From DATDAH01 sp963792205 (lineage in GTDB: Bacteria > Actinomycetota > Acidimicrobiia > Acidimicrobiales > DATDAH01), in the NCBI GenBank assembly GCA_963792205.1, contig CAWBVI010000004.1, positions 1,116,001 to 1,180,000 on the forward strand: a stretch of DNA of 64,000 nt. Reading direction: 5' to 3'. The notes beneath the pieces were generated by a model that ran no database searches, had not been told where the DNA came from, and worked only from the letters and a program-made list of their open reading frames with translations. This document shows positions 56,466-64,000 of the stretch, in pieces (the stretch's first letter is position 1; each line of letters opens with the position of its first letter). The position numbers and the translations under genes were made by a program.

Positions 56466-56663
56466 CGACCGTCTCCCTGGCCTGGTGGAACCTCATTGGA
56501 CGGTACCGGCGACCACCGCGGATTCCCGCGCCCGCCGGTGGGGCCGTGCCTACGATACCGACGCGGTCAAGGGGGCCAACCGGCCTCGACCGCCGACCGG
56601 GATGCCCCGGACGCTCTCCGTGAGGCTTTCGACCGGAAGGCCCCCGCCCTTGAGGTCAGTCCC

Positions 56664-56978
56664 CTGAGCGACGACATCGAGCTCACCGTGGTGGTGATGC
56701 GCTTCGCCGCCGCGGATCCCGAACGGCTCCTGTCCGTGCTGGCCAAGTACGTCGTGCTGGCCCGCGGCCACCCCGGGTGCCGCAACGTGGACCTGGTCGC
56801 CTCCGTCACCCGTCCGGGCCGGCTGGTGGTCATCCAGAAGTGGGACGGCCCGGCGGCCCAGCAGGCGCACTTCGACTCCGCCGACATGGTCGAGATGGCC
56901 GAGGCGTGTCGCGGCCTGCTGACCGAGCCACCCGACATCGACCTCCTCGAGGCCATCAGCGCCCACGACCTGGCGTAG
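56664..56978 (+). CDS. Antibiotic biosynthesis monooxygenase (ABM) domain protein, probable CTG start
   Basis: 104 residues if read from the CTG at 56664 (L/M-SDDIELTVVVMRFAAAD). ABM fold: PERLLSVLAKYVVLARGHPGC, RPGRLVVIQKWDGPAAQQAH, MVEMAEACRGLL. The only upstream conventional start (ATG 56496) adds 56 unrelated residues through a promoter region (TACGAT near 56551). A GAGG lies ~8 bases ahead of the CTG. Cofactor-free oxygenase or simple ligand-binding role; unknown substrate. Confidence 0.72.
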   Translation: MSDDIELTVVVMRFAAADPERLLSVLAKYVVLARGHPGCRNVDLVASVTRPGRLVVIQKWDGPAAQQAHFDSADMVEMAEACRGLLTEPPDIDLLEAISAHDLA

Positions 56979-56979
56979 C

Positions 56980-57471
56980 TCAGGCCGGGTGGCCGGGGTC
57001 GAGCCCCTTGGCGCGGTCGAAGCCGAGCACACCCTCGAGGGTGCCTTCGACCGCAACGGGCTCGAGCAGCAGGCCGACATGGTCCCCGACGTCGTACCGG
57101 TGCTCGACCCGCCCGACGAACCAGGCCGGGCAGCCTTCGAGGATGGCCTGTCCCTCGGGGCCCTCGTGCCAGTGACAGGACGCGAACTTGTCGACGTCGT
57201 CGCCGGTCTCCTCGCCGAACAGCGTGGCCAGATCGAGGTCGTCGTCGTCCGGGGCGGCGTGCACCGCCACGTGGGCGGCGCGCATGGCCGGGGCGAAGCT
57301 GTGGTTGACCCGGGACACGCACGCCAGGAAGCGCGGCGGGTCGAGGCTGGTCTGAGTGGCGAAGCCGATGAGGCACCCGGCCCGTTCCTCACCGGTGGAC
57401 ACCGTCAGGATCCACATCGCCGGTTCCAGCTGCCCGAGCAGCTCCGCCAGCCGCTCCTCCGCCTCGGTCAT
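56980..57471 (-). CDS. Flavin reductase-like FMN-binding protein
   Basis: 163 residues. Flavin_reduct fold: MWILTVSTGEERAGCLIGFATQTSLDPPRF (residues ~19-48; A-G-C then T-S-L-x-P-P positions bind FMN), ACVSRVNHSFAPAMRA, FVGRVEHRYDVGDHVGLLLEP (family GDH motif). Supplies reduced flavin or acts as a small reductase. The frameshifted gene 57476-58032 is 4 bases upstream on the same strand. Confidence 0.83.
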   Translation of the reverse strand: MTEAEERLAELLGQLEPAMWILTVSTGEERAGCLIGFATQTSLDPPRFLACVSRVNHSFAPAMRAAHVAVHAAPDDDDLDLATLFGEETGDDVDKFASCHWHEGPEGQAILEGCPAWFVGRVEHRYDVGDHVGLLLEPVAVEGTLEGVLGFDRAKGLDPGHPA

Positions 57472-57475
57472 GGCC

Positions 57476-58032
57476 TCAGGCCGGAGCGGCGGCGTGGGTC
57501 TCTGCGGTGATGGCCTCGAGGTCGGACCAGGCGAGGTCGTCGGCCGACCAGAGGCGGTCGAAGGCGGCGTCGGCCACGTCGGTGAAGCCGTGGCGGTTGC
57601 GGAAGTGGTAGCGCCACCGCTGACGCTGGGCCTGGTGGCCGGTCCGGGCCAGGCGCCCGGCGGCGTACACCTCCCAGGCCACCGCGACCGCCGGCGGGAC
57701 GTCCTCGTCCGCCGGGGCGTCGGCGAAGGTGTCCTGCAGGCGATCGGCAGCCCGGAACAGCAGCCGGCCGATGGCGCCCGTCGCCGCCGGCTCGCTCAGG
57801 TGGCGCGGCTGCTTGGGGTCCTCGAGGGCGCCGCTCTCCATCGAGATGTGGATCGGGTCCATGCCGTCGATGCTGTTGCGGCCGAGCGGTGAGGAGTCGT
57901 CGACCTCGACGATCACCTCCGCGTCGGCGGGCAGGCCGGCGGCGTCGGCCGCCGTCTCGGCGATGGCCAGGACGCGCTCGGGTCGAAGTCGACCAGCGCC
58001 CAGCGCTCGGGGCGCAGGATGACCCGGGCCAC
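57476..58032 (-). pseudogene. Conserved hypothetical protein with one frameshift
   Basis: 185 residues after correction, from GTG 58032 (VARVILRPERWALVDFDP), then ERVLAIAETAADAAGLPADA, EVDDSSPLGRNSIDGMDPIHISMESGALED, RRWRYHFRNRHGFTDVADAAFD-like (QRWRYHFRNRHGFTD). The frame changes near 57985 (coding strand GACCCGAGCGCG); one missing base after GACCC restores it, and the corrected length is then a multiple of three. Family not recognised. The next gene's stop is 6 bases away, so likely one operon with the ferritin-like genes. Confidence 0.68.
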
Positions 58033-58038
58033 GCGGCC

Positions 58039-58872
58039 CTACGCGGTGGCGAGGGCGGCGGCCGCCTCCTGGCGGGTCCGGGCCTCCTCGAGCGCTTCGC
58101 TGGCGATCTCGGCGATCTCGTCGATCTCCTCGTCGTCGAAGCCGGCCAGCTCGCGGAACCGGCGCGCCAGCTTCACCGGGCTGTCGTCCTCGTCGCTGCG
58201 GAAGCCACCGAGGGAGAAGAGCTTGTCGACCACCCGCTGGAACTCGAGGGCGTTCTTGCGCCGCTCGGGATCGTCCTCGGTGAGGCGGCGCAGCCAGTCC
58301 GAGCCCATCTTCACGTGGGTGACCTCGTCGGCCAGCATCCAGTCCTCGCAGAACTCGAGCACCGGGTCACCGGCGAGCTCGCCGAACTCGCGCATCGTGT
58401 TGAACACGTCGATGGCGAGGCCCTCCAGCGCCCGGTTCACGCCGGTGAGGCGCAGCACGGGGTCCGGGTTGCAGGCCGCGGCGTAGAGGAAGGTGCCCTC
58501 GGAGAACTCGCCGATCTCGGTGCCCATCCAGTCGCTGAGCTTCACCGAGATCTCGCAGTGGCGGGCCTCGTCCCAGCACTGGCGGGCCATGTCGAGCTTG
58601 AGGGCGAAGGGGGCCTCGTCACGCTCGTCGCCGGTGTCGAAGTCCCAGCAGGTCCGACCGGCGCCTTCCAGCGCCTGGATCTCGCCGACGAAGATGCCGT
58701 GCATGAGCGCCCGGGCGGCGTCGGCCGAGTCGGGGCGATCGGGGGTCAGGCGGGCCTGGGTCCGCATGCGGCTGTTCCGCACCGAACGCGGGTCGCCGAT
58801 GCGCTCCTGGATGTCGACCCGGACGAAGCGCTCGTCGCGGGCCAGGTCCTCGACCGGATGGGCCTTCCTCAT
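58039..58872 (-). CDS. Ferritin-like diiron domain protein (1)
   Basis: 277 residues. A four-helix ferritin-like bundle: GIFVGEIQALEGAGRTCWDF (Glu ligands ~65-70), LDMARQCWDEARHCEI (E-x-x-H, ~93-108), LEGLAIDVFNTMREF, EDWMLADEVTHVKMGSDWL (E-x-x-H again, ~178). Two E-x-x-H motifs plus carboxylates make a diiron site likely. Resembles uncharacterised DUF455-type ferritins. ATGA overlap with the upstream ferritin-like gene. Confidence 0.78.
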   Translation of the reverse strand: MRKAHPVEDLARDERFVRVDIQERIGDPRSVRNSRMRTQARLTPDRPDSADAARALMHGIFVGEIQALEGAGRTCWDFDTGDERDEAPFALKLDMARQCWDEARHCEISVKLSDWMGTEIGEFSEGTFLYAAACNPDPVLRLTGVNRALEGLAIDVFNTMREFGELAGDPVLEFCEDWMLADEVTHVKMGSDWLRRLTEDDPERRKNALEFQRVVDKLFSLGGFRSDEDDSPVKLARRFRELAGFDDEEIDEIAEIASEALEEARTRQEAAAALATA

Positions 58873-59534
58873 GCCGTCACCTCCGTGGGCTGGGGTTCAG
58901 CGTACGGGTCGCCGATGGTCCCGGGGCCGGCGATCCCGCCGGCGGCCAGGAGCAACTTCTCCAGGTGGGCCACCCGATCCGCGGCTCTCTGCACCTCTTC
59001 TTCGGTCTCCAGCAGCGACTGGATGAGCATCTCGCCGTCGCGCCAGTCGTCGAGCTCGTCCTGGAGGATGAACTCCAGCGACCGGATGGTGGGGGCGTCG
59101 GTGATGCGGCTGGTGTTGTTGCGGTGGTACGTGTACGCCGCGATCTTGTGCGGGAGGAGCACCCGGTAGACGCCGACCAACTTCTCGATCGTCAGCTCGG
59201 GCGCCTCCGGCTCGGTGAGCGCGTCGACGAAGGCGACCATCTCGTCGTTGGGCGGGAGGGTCAGGCGGTCGGGGTTCATCTCCCGCAGCTCCGGCAGGCG
59301 CTTGTGCCAGAGCTCGCTGTGCCACGCGTGGTGGTAGCAGTGGGTGCCCAGGCGGAGCTTCACGTCGATCTCGGGCACGGTCGCGACCCAGCCGCCGAGC
59401 GCCTCGAAGAGCCGCATCTCGATCCACTTGTAGTGACCGACGCGCCGGGCCGTCTCCTCGACGGAGAACGACCCCGGGAGCTCGCGCCGGTCCCAGGGCG
59501 CGAACGCGGCGCGCGGCCGCTCGGGATCAGCCAT
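58869..59534 (-). CDS. Ferritin-like domain protein (2)
   Basis: 221 residues. Helical protein: VGHYKWIEMRLFEALGGWV (Glu ~39), LRLGTHCYHHAWHSELWHKR (E and several His, ~60-79), RSLEFILQDELDDWRDGEML. The arrangement suits a metal-binding four-helix bundle paired with its neighbour. ATG 59534. A perfect TetR-type palindrome lies just upstream. Confidence 0.72.
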   Translation of the reverse strand: MADPERPRAAFAPWDRRELPGSFSVEETARRVGHYKWIEMRLFEALGGWVATVPEIDVKLRLGTHCYHHAWHSELWHKRLPELREMNPDRLTLPPNDEMVAFVDALTEPEAPELTIEKLVGVYRVLLPHKIAAYTYHRNNTSRITDAPTIRSLEFILQDELDDWRDGEMLIQSLLETEEEVQRAADRVAHLEKLLLAAGGIAGPGTIGDPYAEPQPTEVTA

Positions 59535-59552
59535 GGGCCTCGACCCTAGTTC

Positions 59553-59568
59553 TTGACCGGACGGTCAA
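59553..59568. promoter_or_regulatory. TetR-type operator
   Basis: TTGACCG-GA-CGGTCAA is a perfect 7-bp inverted repeat, the pattern bound by many TetR-family repressors. It lies 19 bases before the ferritin-like gene start and 37 bases before the divergent membrane protein. No TetR gene is in the window. Confidence 0.6.
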
Positions 59569-59589
59569 GCGCCGCACAATCCGCCCCGC

Positions 59590-59595
59590 TAGGTT
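59590..59595 (+). promoter_or_regulatory. -10 element TAGGTT, probable leaderless start
   Basis: TAGGTT 9 bases ahead of ATG 59605, no Shine-Dalgarno sequence. Same as at 41854. Confidence 0.42.
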
Positions 59596-59604
59596 CGCCC
59601 GCCG

Positions 59605-60477
59605 ATGGACCTCGTCGTGTTGAGCGTGGTCTGCCTGACCGGTCTGGCGGCGGCGGTTGTCGCCGTGGTCCGCTGGGGAGGCGAGCCCACCGGCTCCGAT
59701 CCCCTGATCGTGACCGATGAGGTCCCGCCGCTCGGGGCCACGCTCCGTCGGTTGCTCCGGTCGATCTCGGTCGCGGTGAGCGCCGGGATCGTCGCCGGGG
59801 TCATCACCGCCGGTCTCGGCGGGCGCTTGATGATGCGCATCCTCGCCGCCACCTCGTCCGACCGGGTCCAGGGCTTGGCGACCGAAGCCGACGAGACCAT
59901 CGGCGAGATCACCCTCGGCGGGACGATCGGACTGGTCGTGTTCGTCGGCGTGACCTCGGGCTTGTTCGGTGGGCTCGTCTACGTCGCCATCCGGCGATGG
60001 CTGCCGGCCTCGGCCCGGGGCGCCGGCCTCGTGCTCGGTGGCCTGGCCATCGGCTTGGCCCCGCTGATCGACGCGCTCAACCCGGACAGCGTCGACTTCC
60101 TCTTCCTCGACCCCGACCTGCTGTCGGTCCTCCTCATCGTCGCCCTGTTCCCGTTGTGGGGGATGACGGTCGCGTCGATGATCGAGCGGGCCGAGCGCAG
60201 CTGGCCCCTCCCGGCCTGGACCCCCCTCGGGGTGGCCGGCTGCCTGCCCCTGCTCGTCTTCGCCCCCGCCTTCTTCCTGCTGCTGTTCGTCGTCGGGGGC
60301 ATCCTGGCCGTGCTGGCCGCGCAGCGGATCGGCGGTCTCCGCCGCCTCGTGCGCAGCCGCCCGTTCGACCTCGCCGGTCGGGGCCTGCTGGTGGCGCTCG
60401 TCCTCGTGGCCGTGGCCTGGGCGGGGGTCAACGTGGTCGACATCCTCACCGGCGAGGACTTCATCGCCCTGCGCTGA
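59605..60477 (+). CDS. Integral membrane protein of unknown function
   Basis: 290 residues. About seven hydrophobic segments (VVLSVVCLTGLAAAVVAVV; AVSAGIVAGVITAGLGGRLM; IGLVVFVGVTSGLFGGLVYV; LLSVLLIVALFPLWGMTVA; VFAPAFFLLLFVVGGILAVL; GLLVALVLVAVAWAGVNVV). A short conserved-looking GGRLMMRILAATS follows the second helix. Family not recognised. Confidence 0.8.
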   Translation: MDLVVLSVVCLTGLAAAVVAVVRWGGEPTGSDPLIVTDEVPPLGATLRRLLRSISVAVSAGIVAGVITAGLGGRLMMRILAATSSDRVQGLATEADETIGEITLGGTIGLVVFVGVTSGLFGGLVYVAIRRWLPASARGAGLVLGGLAIGLAPLIDALNPDSVDFLFLDPDLLSVLLIVALFPLWGMTVASMIERAERSWPLPAWTPLGVAGCLPLLVFAPAFFLLLFVVGGILAVLAAQRIGGLRRLVRSRPFDLAGRGLLVALVLVAVAWAGVNVVDILTGEDFIALR

Positions 60478-60496
60478 CCCCTCCCAGGACGAGGGC

Positions 60497-60520
60497 TAGC
60501 GTCCCGGGCCGGGGGGAGGT
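60497..60520 (+). promoter_or_regulatory. -10 TAGCGT and strong ribosome site
   Basis: TAGCGT (60497-60502), then GGGGGGAGG (60511-60519) 6 bases before ATG 60526. Confidence 0.45.
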
Positions 60521-60525
60521 GCGCC

Positions 60526-61923
60526 ATGTCGATCCGACGGCGCGGGCTGCCGGCCATGCTCGTCACCGCGGTCGTCCTGGCCGGGTGCTCGGACGACGGC
60601 GGCGAGGGTGAGGCCGAGGCCGACGATCCGACCGTCACGCTCGTGAGCGTGAACCTGCTGCACGGGACCGCGTGCGCGGAGGAGTCGAACCGCTGTGACC
60701 TCCCGGCCCGGGTCGGCCTCTTCGCCACCCAGCTCGCCGACGCCGGGTGCCCGGAGCTGGTCAGCCTCCAGGAGGCCAACCAGCAGACCGTCGAGGAGCT
60801 GGCCGGGCCCCTCGGCGAGGTGTGCGACGGGAGCTACGAGGTGGTCGGAGCCGAGGACCCCAGCCTCGACCGCGAGGTGGTGCTCACGACCGACCCGGTG
60901 CTCGGCGCCCAGCGCCTCCGCCTGGCCGGGCCGCTGCGCACGGCGTTCTGGGTCCGGGTCGCCGCCGATGTCGGCGTCGTCGACTACGTGAGCACCCACC
61001 TGGCGAGCAGCAGCGACGACCGCCCGTGTGACGAGGCGACCTGTCCACCGCCCTGCGAGGTCACTGACACCTTGAACACGTGCCAGGGCCGCCAGGTCGC
61101 CGAGTTCGCCCGGGACATCGCCACCCCGGACAGCGTGGTGGTCCTCGGCGGCGACCTGAACGCCCAGCCCGGCGAGCCGACCATCGTGGCGATCACCGAC
61201 GCGGGCTTCGTCGACACCCATCTCGCGGTCGGCAACGACGAGTGCGACCCCGAGACCGGCGCTGAGTGCACATCCGGTCGCATCGACGACTCCCTCGTCG
61301 ACCTCGAGGACCCGACCAGCCTCCAGACGGAGCGGATCGACTACCTCTTCGTACTGGACCAGCGGAACTGCGAGGCGGTGCCGCCCACCGGCCTGTTCAA
61401 CGGCGAGCCGGCCGAAGGTGAGCTGGCCTTCCCCTCGGACCACACCGGCGTGCAGGCCACGCTCGCCTGCCCGACCACCACCGCCCAGGTCGAGGCGGCG
61501 GGCACAGCCACCGTCCCGAGCACGGCGCCGAGTACGACCGCGCCGTCGACCACGGCGGACGCCGAGACCGAGGCGGCCATCACCGAAGCCTTCACGAACC
61601 TCTTCGACGGGTCGGTGACCGACGTCGAGGTGAAGCTCTCGTCGCTCGAGCGGGCCGACGAGCTGCGGTCATCCTTCCTCGAGAGCTACGAGGCCACCCG
61701 TGAGGTCGCGGCCGACATCCGGGTGCGGATCGACGCCATCGAGGCCGTCGACGCCACCAACGCCGACGTCACCTATTCGCTCCTGCTCGACGGGGCGCCG
61801 GTGCTCGACCATCTTCCCGGGGCCGCGGTCAACATCGACGGTGAGTGGCTGGTCACCCTCCGGACCTACTGCGACGTGAGTACCCAGGGGGTCGACGAGA
61901 TCCCGGAGCCCTGCCAGTCCTGA
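60526..61923 (+). CDS. Endonuclease/exonuclease/phosphatase-fold lipoprotein
   Basis: 465 residues. Lipoprotein signal (LPAMLVTAVVLAGCSDDG, lipobox LAGC). EEP domain ~35-320: SVNLLHGTAC (Asn, motif 1), VSLQEANQQT (Glu, motif 2), VDYVSTHLASSS, VVLGGDLNAQPGEP (DxN catalytic motif), DYLFVLD and PSDHTGVQATL (Ser-Asp-His, last motif). All catalytic residues are present, so phosphodiesterase activity at the cell surface is likely. After a Thr/Pro linker a second domain (~355-455) resembles the low-molecular-weight lipoprotein/transport-like fold seen behind mycobacterial linkers. Six Cys may form disulfides. Confidence 0.85.
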   Translation: MSIRRRGLPAMLVTAVVLAGCSDDGGEGEAEADDPTVTLVSVNLLHGTACAEESNRCDLPARVGLFATQLADAGCPELVSLQEANQQTVEELAGPLGEVCDGSYEVVGAEDPSLDREVVLTTDPVLGAQRLRLAGPLRTAFWVRVAADVGVVDYVSTHLASSSDDRPCDEATCPPPCEVTDTLNTCQGRQVAEFARDIATPDSVVVLGGDLNAQPGEPTIVAITDAGFVDTHLAVGNDECDPETGAECTSGRIDDSLVDLEDPTSLQTERIDYLFVLDQRNCEAVPPTGLFNGEPAEGELAFPSDHTGVQATLACPTTTAQVEAAGTATVPSTAPSTTAPSTTADAETEAAITEAFTNLFDGSVTDVEVKLSSLERADELRSSFLESYEATREVAADIRVRIDAIEAVDATNADVTYSLLLDGAPVLDHLPGAAVNIDGEWLVTLRTYCDVSTQGVDEIPEPCQS

Positions 61924-61933
61924 GCGGACCGGG

Positions 61934-63364
61934 TCAGGGGATGCCGGTGCTGGCCTCGCAGGAGGAACCGGAGTCCCGGCCGAGGCCGCCGCGGCAGGTG
62001 TCGCTGCCGTTGCCCCCGAACAGGGCGTCGGCGCCACCGTCGCCGTCCAGCGCATCAGCACCGTCCTCGCCGAAGAGCAGGTCGTCACCGTCGCCGCCGG
62101 ACACCCGGTCGGCGCCGCTCCCGAGGAAGACGACGTCGTCGCCCGTGCTGCCGGTGACCCCGTCGTTGCCCGTCCCGCCGTCGGCCTCGTCGGCGCCCGG
62201 ACCCAGGTTGAGCACGTCGCGGCCCGCGCCCCCGTCGACCGTGTCGGCGCCGCCGAGGGCACAGACGAGGTCGTCGCCTCCGCCCGCGTTGACCGTGTCG
62301 GCCCCCGCCCGGCCCAGGATCACGTCGTCGGCGGCCGTCGGCCGGGAGCCGAGCCGCAGGTCGACGGTGACCTCCTCACCCGCGCAGGTGCCGAGGTCGA
62401 GGCGGCCGACGAGGTCGATGGCCCGCGTGTACCAGAGGTTGCCGTCACCCCCCACGGCCAGGCCGACCGGGCCCTCGACGGTGTCGGTGGGATCCCGGTA
62501 GGTCACGATCGTCCCGGTCGCCGGGTCGAGGCGACCGAAGCGGCCGCCGGAGCGGATGGTGAACCAGAGGTCGCCATCCGGCCCGACGATGATCTCGTTG
62601 GGCGAGATCAGCTCCGGGGCCAGTCCGAAGGACGCGGTCACCCCGGTCGCCGGGTTGAGGCGGCCCACCCGGTCATCGTCCTCGCCCGTGAACCAGAGCC
62701 GGCCGTCCGGGGTGGAGGTGAGGTCCGAGGGGTCGTCGATGGTGCCGGTGGCGAACCCGGTCAGGGCGCCCGCCTCGGTGATGTGGCGGATGCGCGGGGT
62801 CGAGGCGGCGGCGTTGAACCAGATGAACCACATGCCGTCGGTGGCGTGCGGGGTCATCCGCAGGGCGAAGCCCGGGACGTCGTAGGTGAAGTCGAGCAGC
62901 GTGTCCGGTTCGAACCGCCCGATGCGGAGGTCGTCGGTCCCGGGGAAGCCGTTGAACCAGATGTCGCCGTCGACGGCCACTTCGACGTCGTCGATCTGCT
63001 CCATGGCCACGTCGTAGACCGTCACCGTGCCGGCCTCGACCTTGCCGAGCCGGCCGTTCTCCGTGCTGGAGAACCACACCACGCCGTCGGGGGCCACGGT
63101 CACCGACCGCGGCCCGTCGATGCCCGCCGCGGTGAAGTTGGTGACGGTGCCCGTGGTGGGGTCGATCCGCCCGATGCTGTCGTTGCCGTAGTTGGCGAAC
63201 CACAGCGACCCGTCCGGCGCGGCCGCCATGCCCACGGGCTGGCTGATGCTGGCGTGGCTGAACGTCTGGAAGTCGGCCGAGGCCGGTGAGGCGGCGACCA
63301 GGACGAAGGCCGAGGCCGCCGTAGCCAGGAGGGTGAGCAGGGACGCGAGCCGCCGAATCGTCAT
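61934..63364 (-). CDS. Secreted beta-propeller with hemolysin-type calcium repeats
   Basis: 476 residues from ATG 63364; an upstream ATG would add 6 residues. Signal peptide (IRRLASLLTLLATAASAFVL). Residues ~35-330 are a virginiamycin-B-lyase/SMP-30-like propeller with repeated PDGSLWFANYGNDSIGRIDP-type blades (G-x-L/V-W-F then G-R-x-x-P). Residues ~345-465 have nonapeptide calcium repeats (GRAGADTVNAGGGDDLV, GGAGRDVLNLGPGADEADG, GDGDDLLFGEDGADALDGDG). Extracellular, calcium-dependent folding. The lyase His/Glu residues are not evident. Confidence 0.85.
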   Translation of the reverse strand: MTIRRLASLLTLLATAASAFVLVAASPASADFQTFSHASISQPVGMAAAPDGSLWFANYGNDSIGRIDPTTGTVTNFTAAGIDGPRSVTVAPDGVVWFSSTENGRLGKVEAGTVTVYDVAMEQIDDVEVAVDGDIWFNGFPGTDDLRIGRFEPDTLLDFTYDVPGFALRMTPHATDGMWFIWFNAAASTPRIRHITEAGALTGFATGTIDDPSDLTSTPDGRLWFTGEDDDRVGRLNPATGVTASFGLAPELISPNEIIVGPDGDLWFTIRSGGRFGRLDPATGTIVTYRDPTDTVEGPVGLAVGGDGNLWYTRAIDLVGRLDLGTCAGEEVTVDLRLGSRPTAADDVILGRAGADTVNAGGGDDLVCALGGADTVDGGAGRDVLNLGPGADEADGGTGNDGVTGSTGDDVVFLGSGADRVSGGDGDDLLFGEDGADALDGDGGADALFGGNGSDTCRGGLGRDSGSSCEASTGIP

Positions 63365-63398
63365 GGCGGGAGGAAAGCACAAATCGCGGGTCGCCGCG

Positions 63399-64000
63399 TC
63401 AGCCCCGGTAGCGGTTGGTGATGGGGAGCCGGCGGTCGCGGCCGAATGCCTTCGTGGTCAGCTTCGGTCCCGGGGGCGTGAGCCGGCGCTTGTACTCGGC
63501 CCGGTCCACGAGGGTCACGACCCGCTCCACCACGGACCGTTCGTGGCCCGAGGCGACGATCTCCTCGATGGAGCGGTCGTCCTCGACGTAGGCCTCGAGG
63601 ATGGGGTCGAGGACCTCGTAGGGGGGCAGGCTCTGGTCGTCGCGCTGGTCGGGCCGGAGCTCGGCCGACGGCGGCTTGGTCAGGACGGCCTCCGGGATGA
63701 TCTCCCGGCCGGCGACCCGGTTGCGGTGGCGGGCCATCTCGTAGACGAGCAGCTTCGGGACGTCCTTGATGACGGCGAAGCCCCCCGCGGTGTCACCGAA
63801 CAGGGTGGCGTAGCCGACGGCGCTCTCGCTCTTGTTCGACGTGGTCAGCACCAGCCAGCCGAACTTGTTGCTGAGCGACATGAGGACCATGCCCCGGATC
63901 CGGGACTGGAGGTTCTCCTCGGTCAGGTCGGGCTCCCGCCCCTCGAAGGACGGGGCCAGCATCTCGAGCATGGCGTCGTGAGCGGCCTCGATGGGGATCG
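63399..64000 (-). CDS. nadE: NAD+ synthase, C-terminal part, runs off the right edge
   Basis: At least 200 residues; the start lies outside the window. Synthetase motifs: EENLQSRIRGMVLMSLSNKF (~25-45 of this part), VLTTSNKSESAVGYATLFGD and GGFAVIKDVPKLLVYEMAR, then KPPSAELRPDQRDDQSLPPYEVLD near the end, matching glutamine-dependent NadE. It makes NAD+ from nicotinate adenine dinucleotide. The P-loop and any glutaminase domain are not visible. It lies 34 bases after the propeller gene start. Confidence 0.9.
   Translation of the reverse strand, partial: IPIEAAHDAMLEMLAPSFEGREPDLTEENLQSRIRGMVLMSLSNKFGWLVLTTSNKSESAVGYATLFGDTAGGFAVIKDVPKLLVYEMARHRNRVAGREIIPEAVLTKPPSAELRPDQRDDQSLPPYEVLDPILEAYVEDDRSIEEIVASGHERSVVERVVTLVDRAEYKRRLTPPGPKLTTKAFGRDRRLPITNRYRG

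Overview
The window is about 64 kb of very GC-rich DNA. It has frequent GTG starts, tight 4-base stop/start overlaps, an F420-type luciferase-like oxidoreductase, a Lys-rich TopA tail, a Tad/Flp pilus cluster and mycobacterial Ini-type dynamin genes. These point to an actinobacterium (Actinomycetota); an Acidimicrobiia-like lineage is a reasonable guess but not proven. A tRNA-Sec gene shows that the organism decodes UGA as selenocysteine.

Layout. 1-10456 (minus): an insecticidal-type Tc toxin locus, a TcB-TcC fusion (SpvB start, Rhs core, variable C-terminal region) followed by the N-terminal part of a TcA subunit that runs off the left edge. Family motifs are well preserved, but they are spread over all three minus frames by dozens of small indels. 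10457-13394: a non-coding stretch, then a secreted beta-helix adhesin gene flanked by an imperfect ~148-bp direct repeat; each repeat copy carries the 5' half of a tRNA-Thr(CGU) gene. 13395-23862: CHAD-CYTH protein, dehydrogenase, thioesterase, arylsulfotransferase-like lipoprotein, Dabb protein, a complete Ugp/Mal-type sugar ABC importer, and an F420 oxidoreductase. 23859-30443: MFS exporter, holB, tmk, topA, SDR.

30440-37932 is the most unusual part. A membrane-anchored Hsp70-like protein is divergently transcribed from a five-gene run: two IniB-like acidic proteins (the second with a long Glu-Pro rod), a QueC-like PP-loop ATPase, and IniA-like plus IniC-like dynamin GTPases. The last three genes overlap. 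The Hsp70/IniB/IniA/IniC association recalls mycobacterial iniBAC, a cell-envelope stress operon; the QueC-like enzyme has no queuosine-pathway neighbours and suggests an uncharacterised envelope-stress or defence function.

37936-47128: HTTM membrane protein with partner, a large LuxR-type ATPase regulator, acyl-CoA dehydrogenase, broken alpha/beta hydrolase, a 26-residue membrane peptide, an anti-sigma kinase/STAS pair, and a DUF1998 helicase. 47131-50857: Tad pilus genes. 50990-54583: HAD-IB phosphatase, a DLW-39-like micropeptide, tRNA-Sec and two tandem RCC1-repeat secreted proteins. 54590-64000: unknown protein, sigma-70 factor, monooxygenase, flavin reductase, two ferritin-like proteins, membrane protein, nuclease-like lipoprotein, calcium-repeat propeller protein and the C-terminal part of NadE.

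Three otherwise ordinary genes (CHAD-CYTH, alpha/beta hydrolase, the gene at 57.5-58.0 kb) each carry one apparent single-base deletion. The far denser indels in the Tc locus may therefore be partly or wholly assembly error. No CRISPR array, insertion sequence or integrase was seen.
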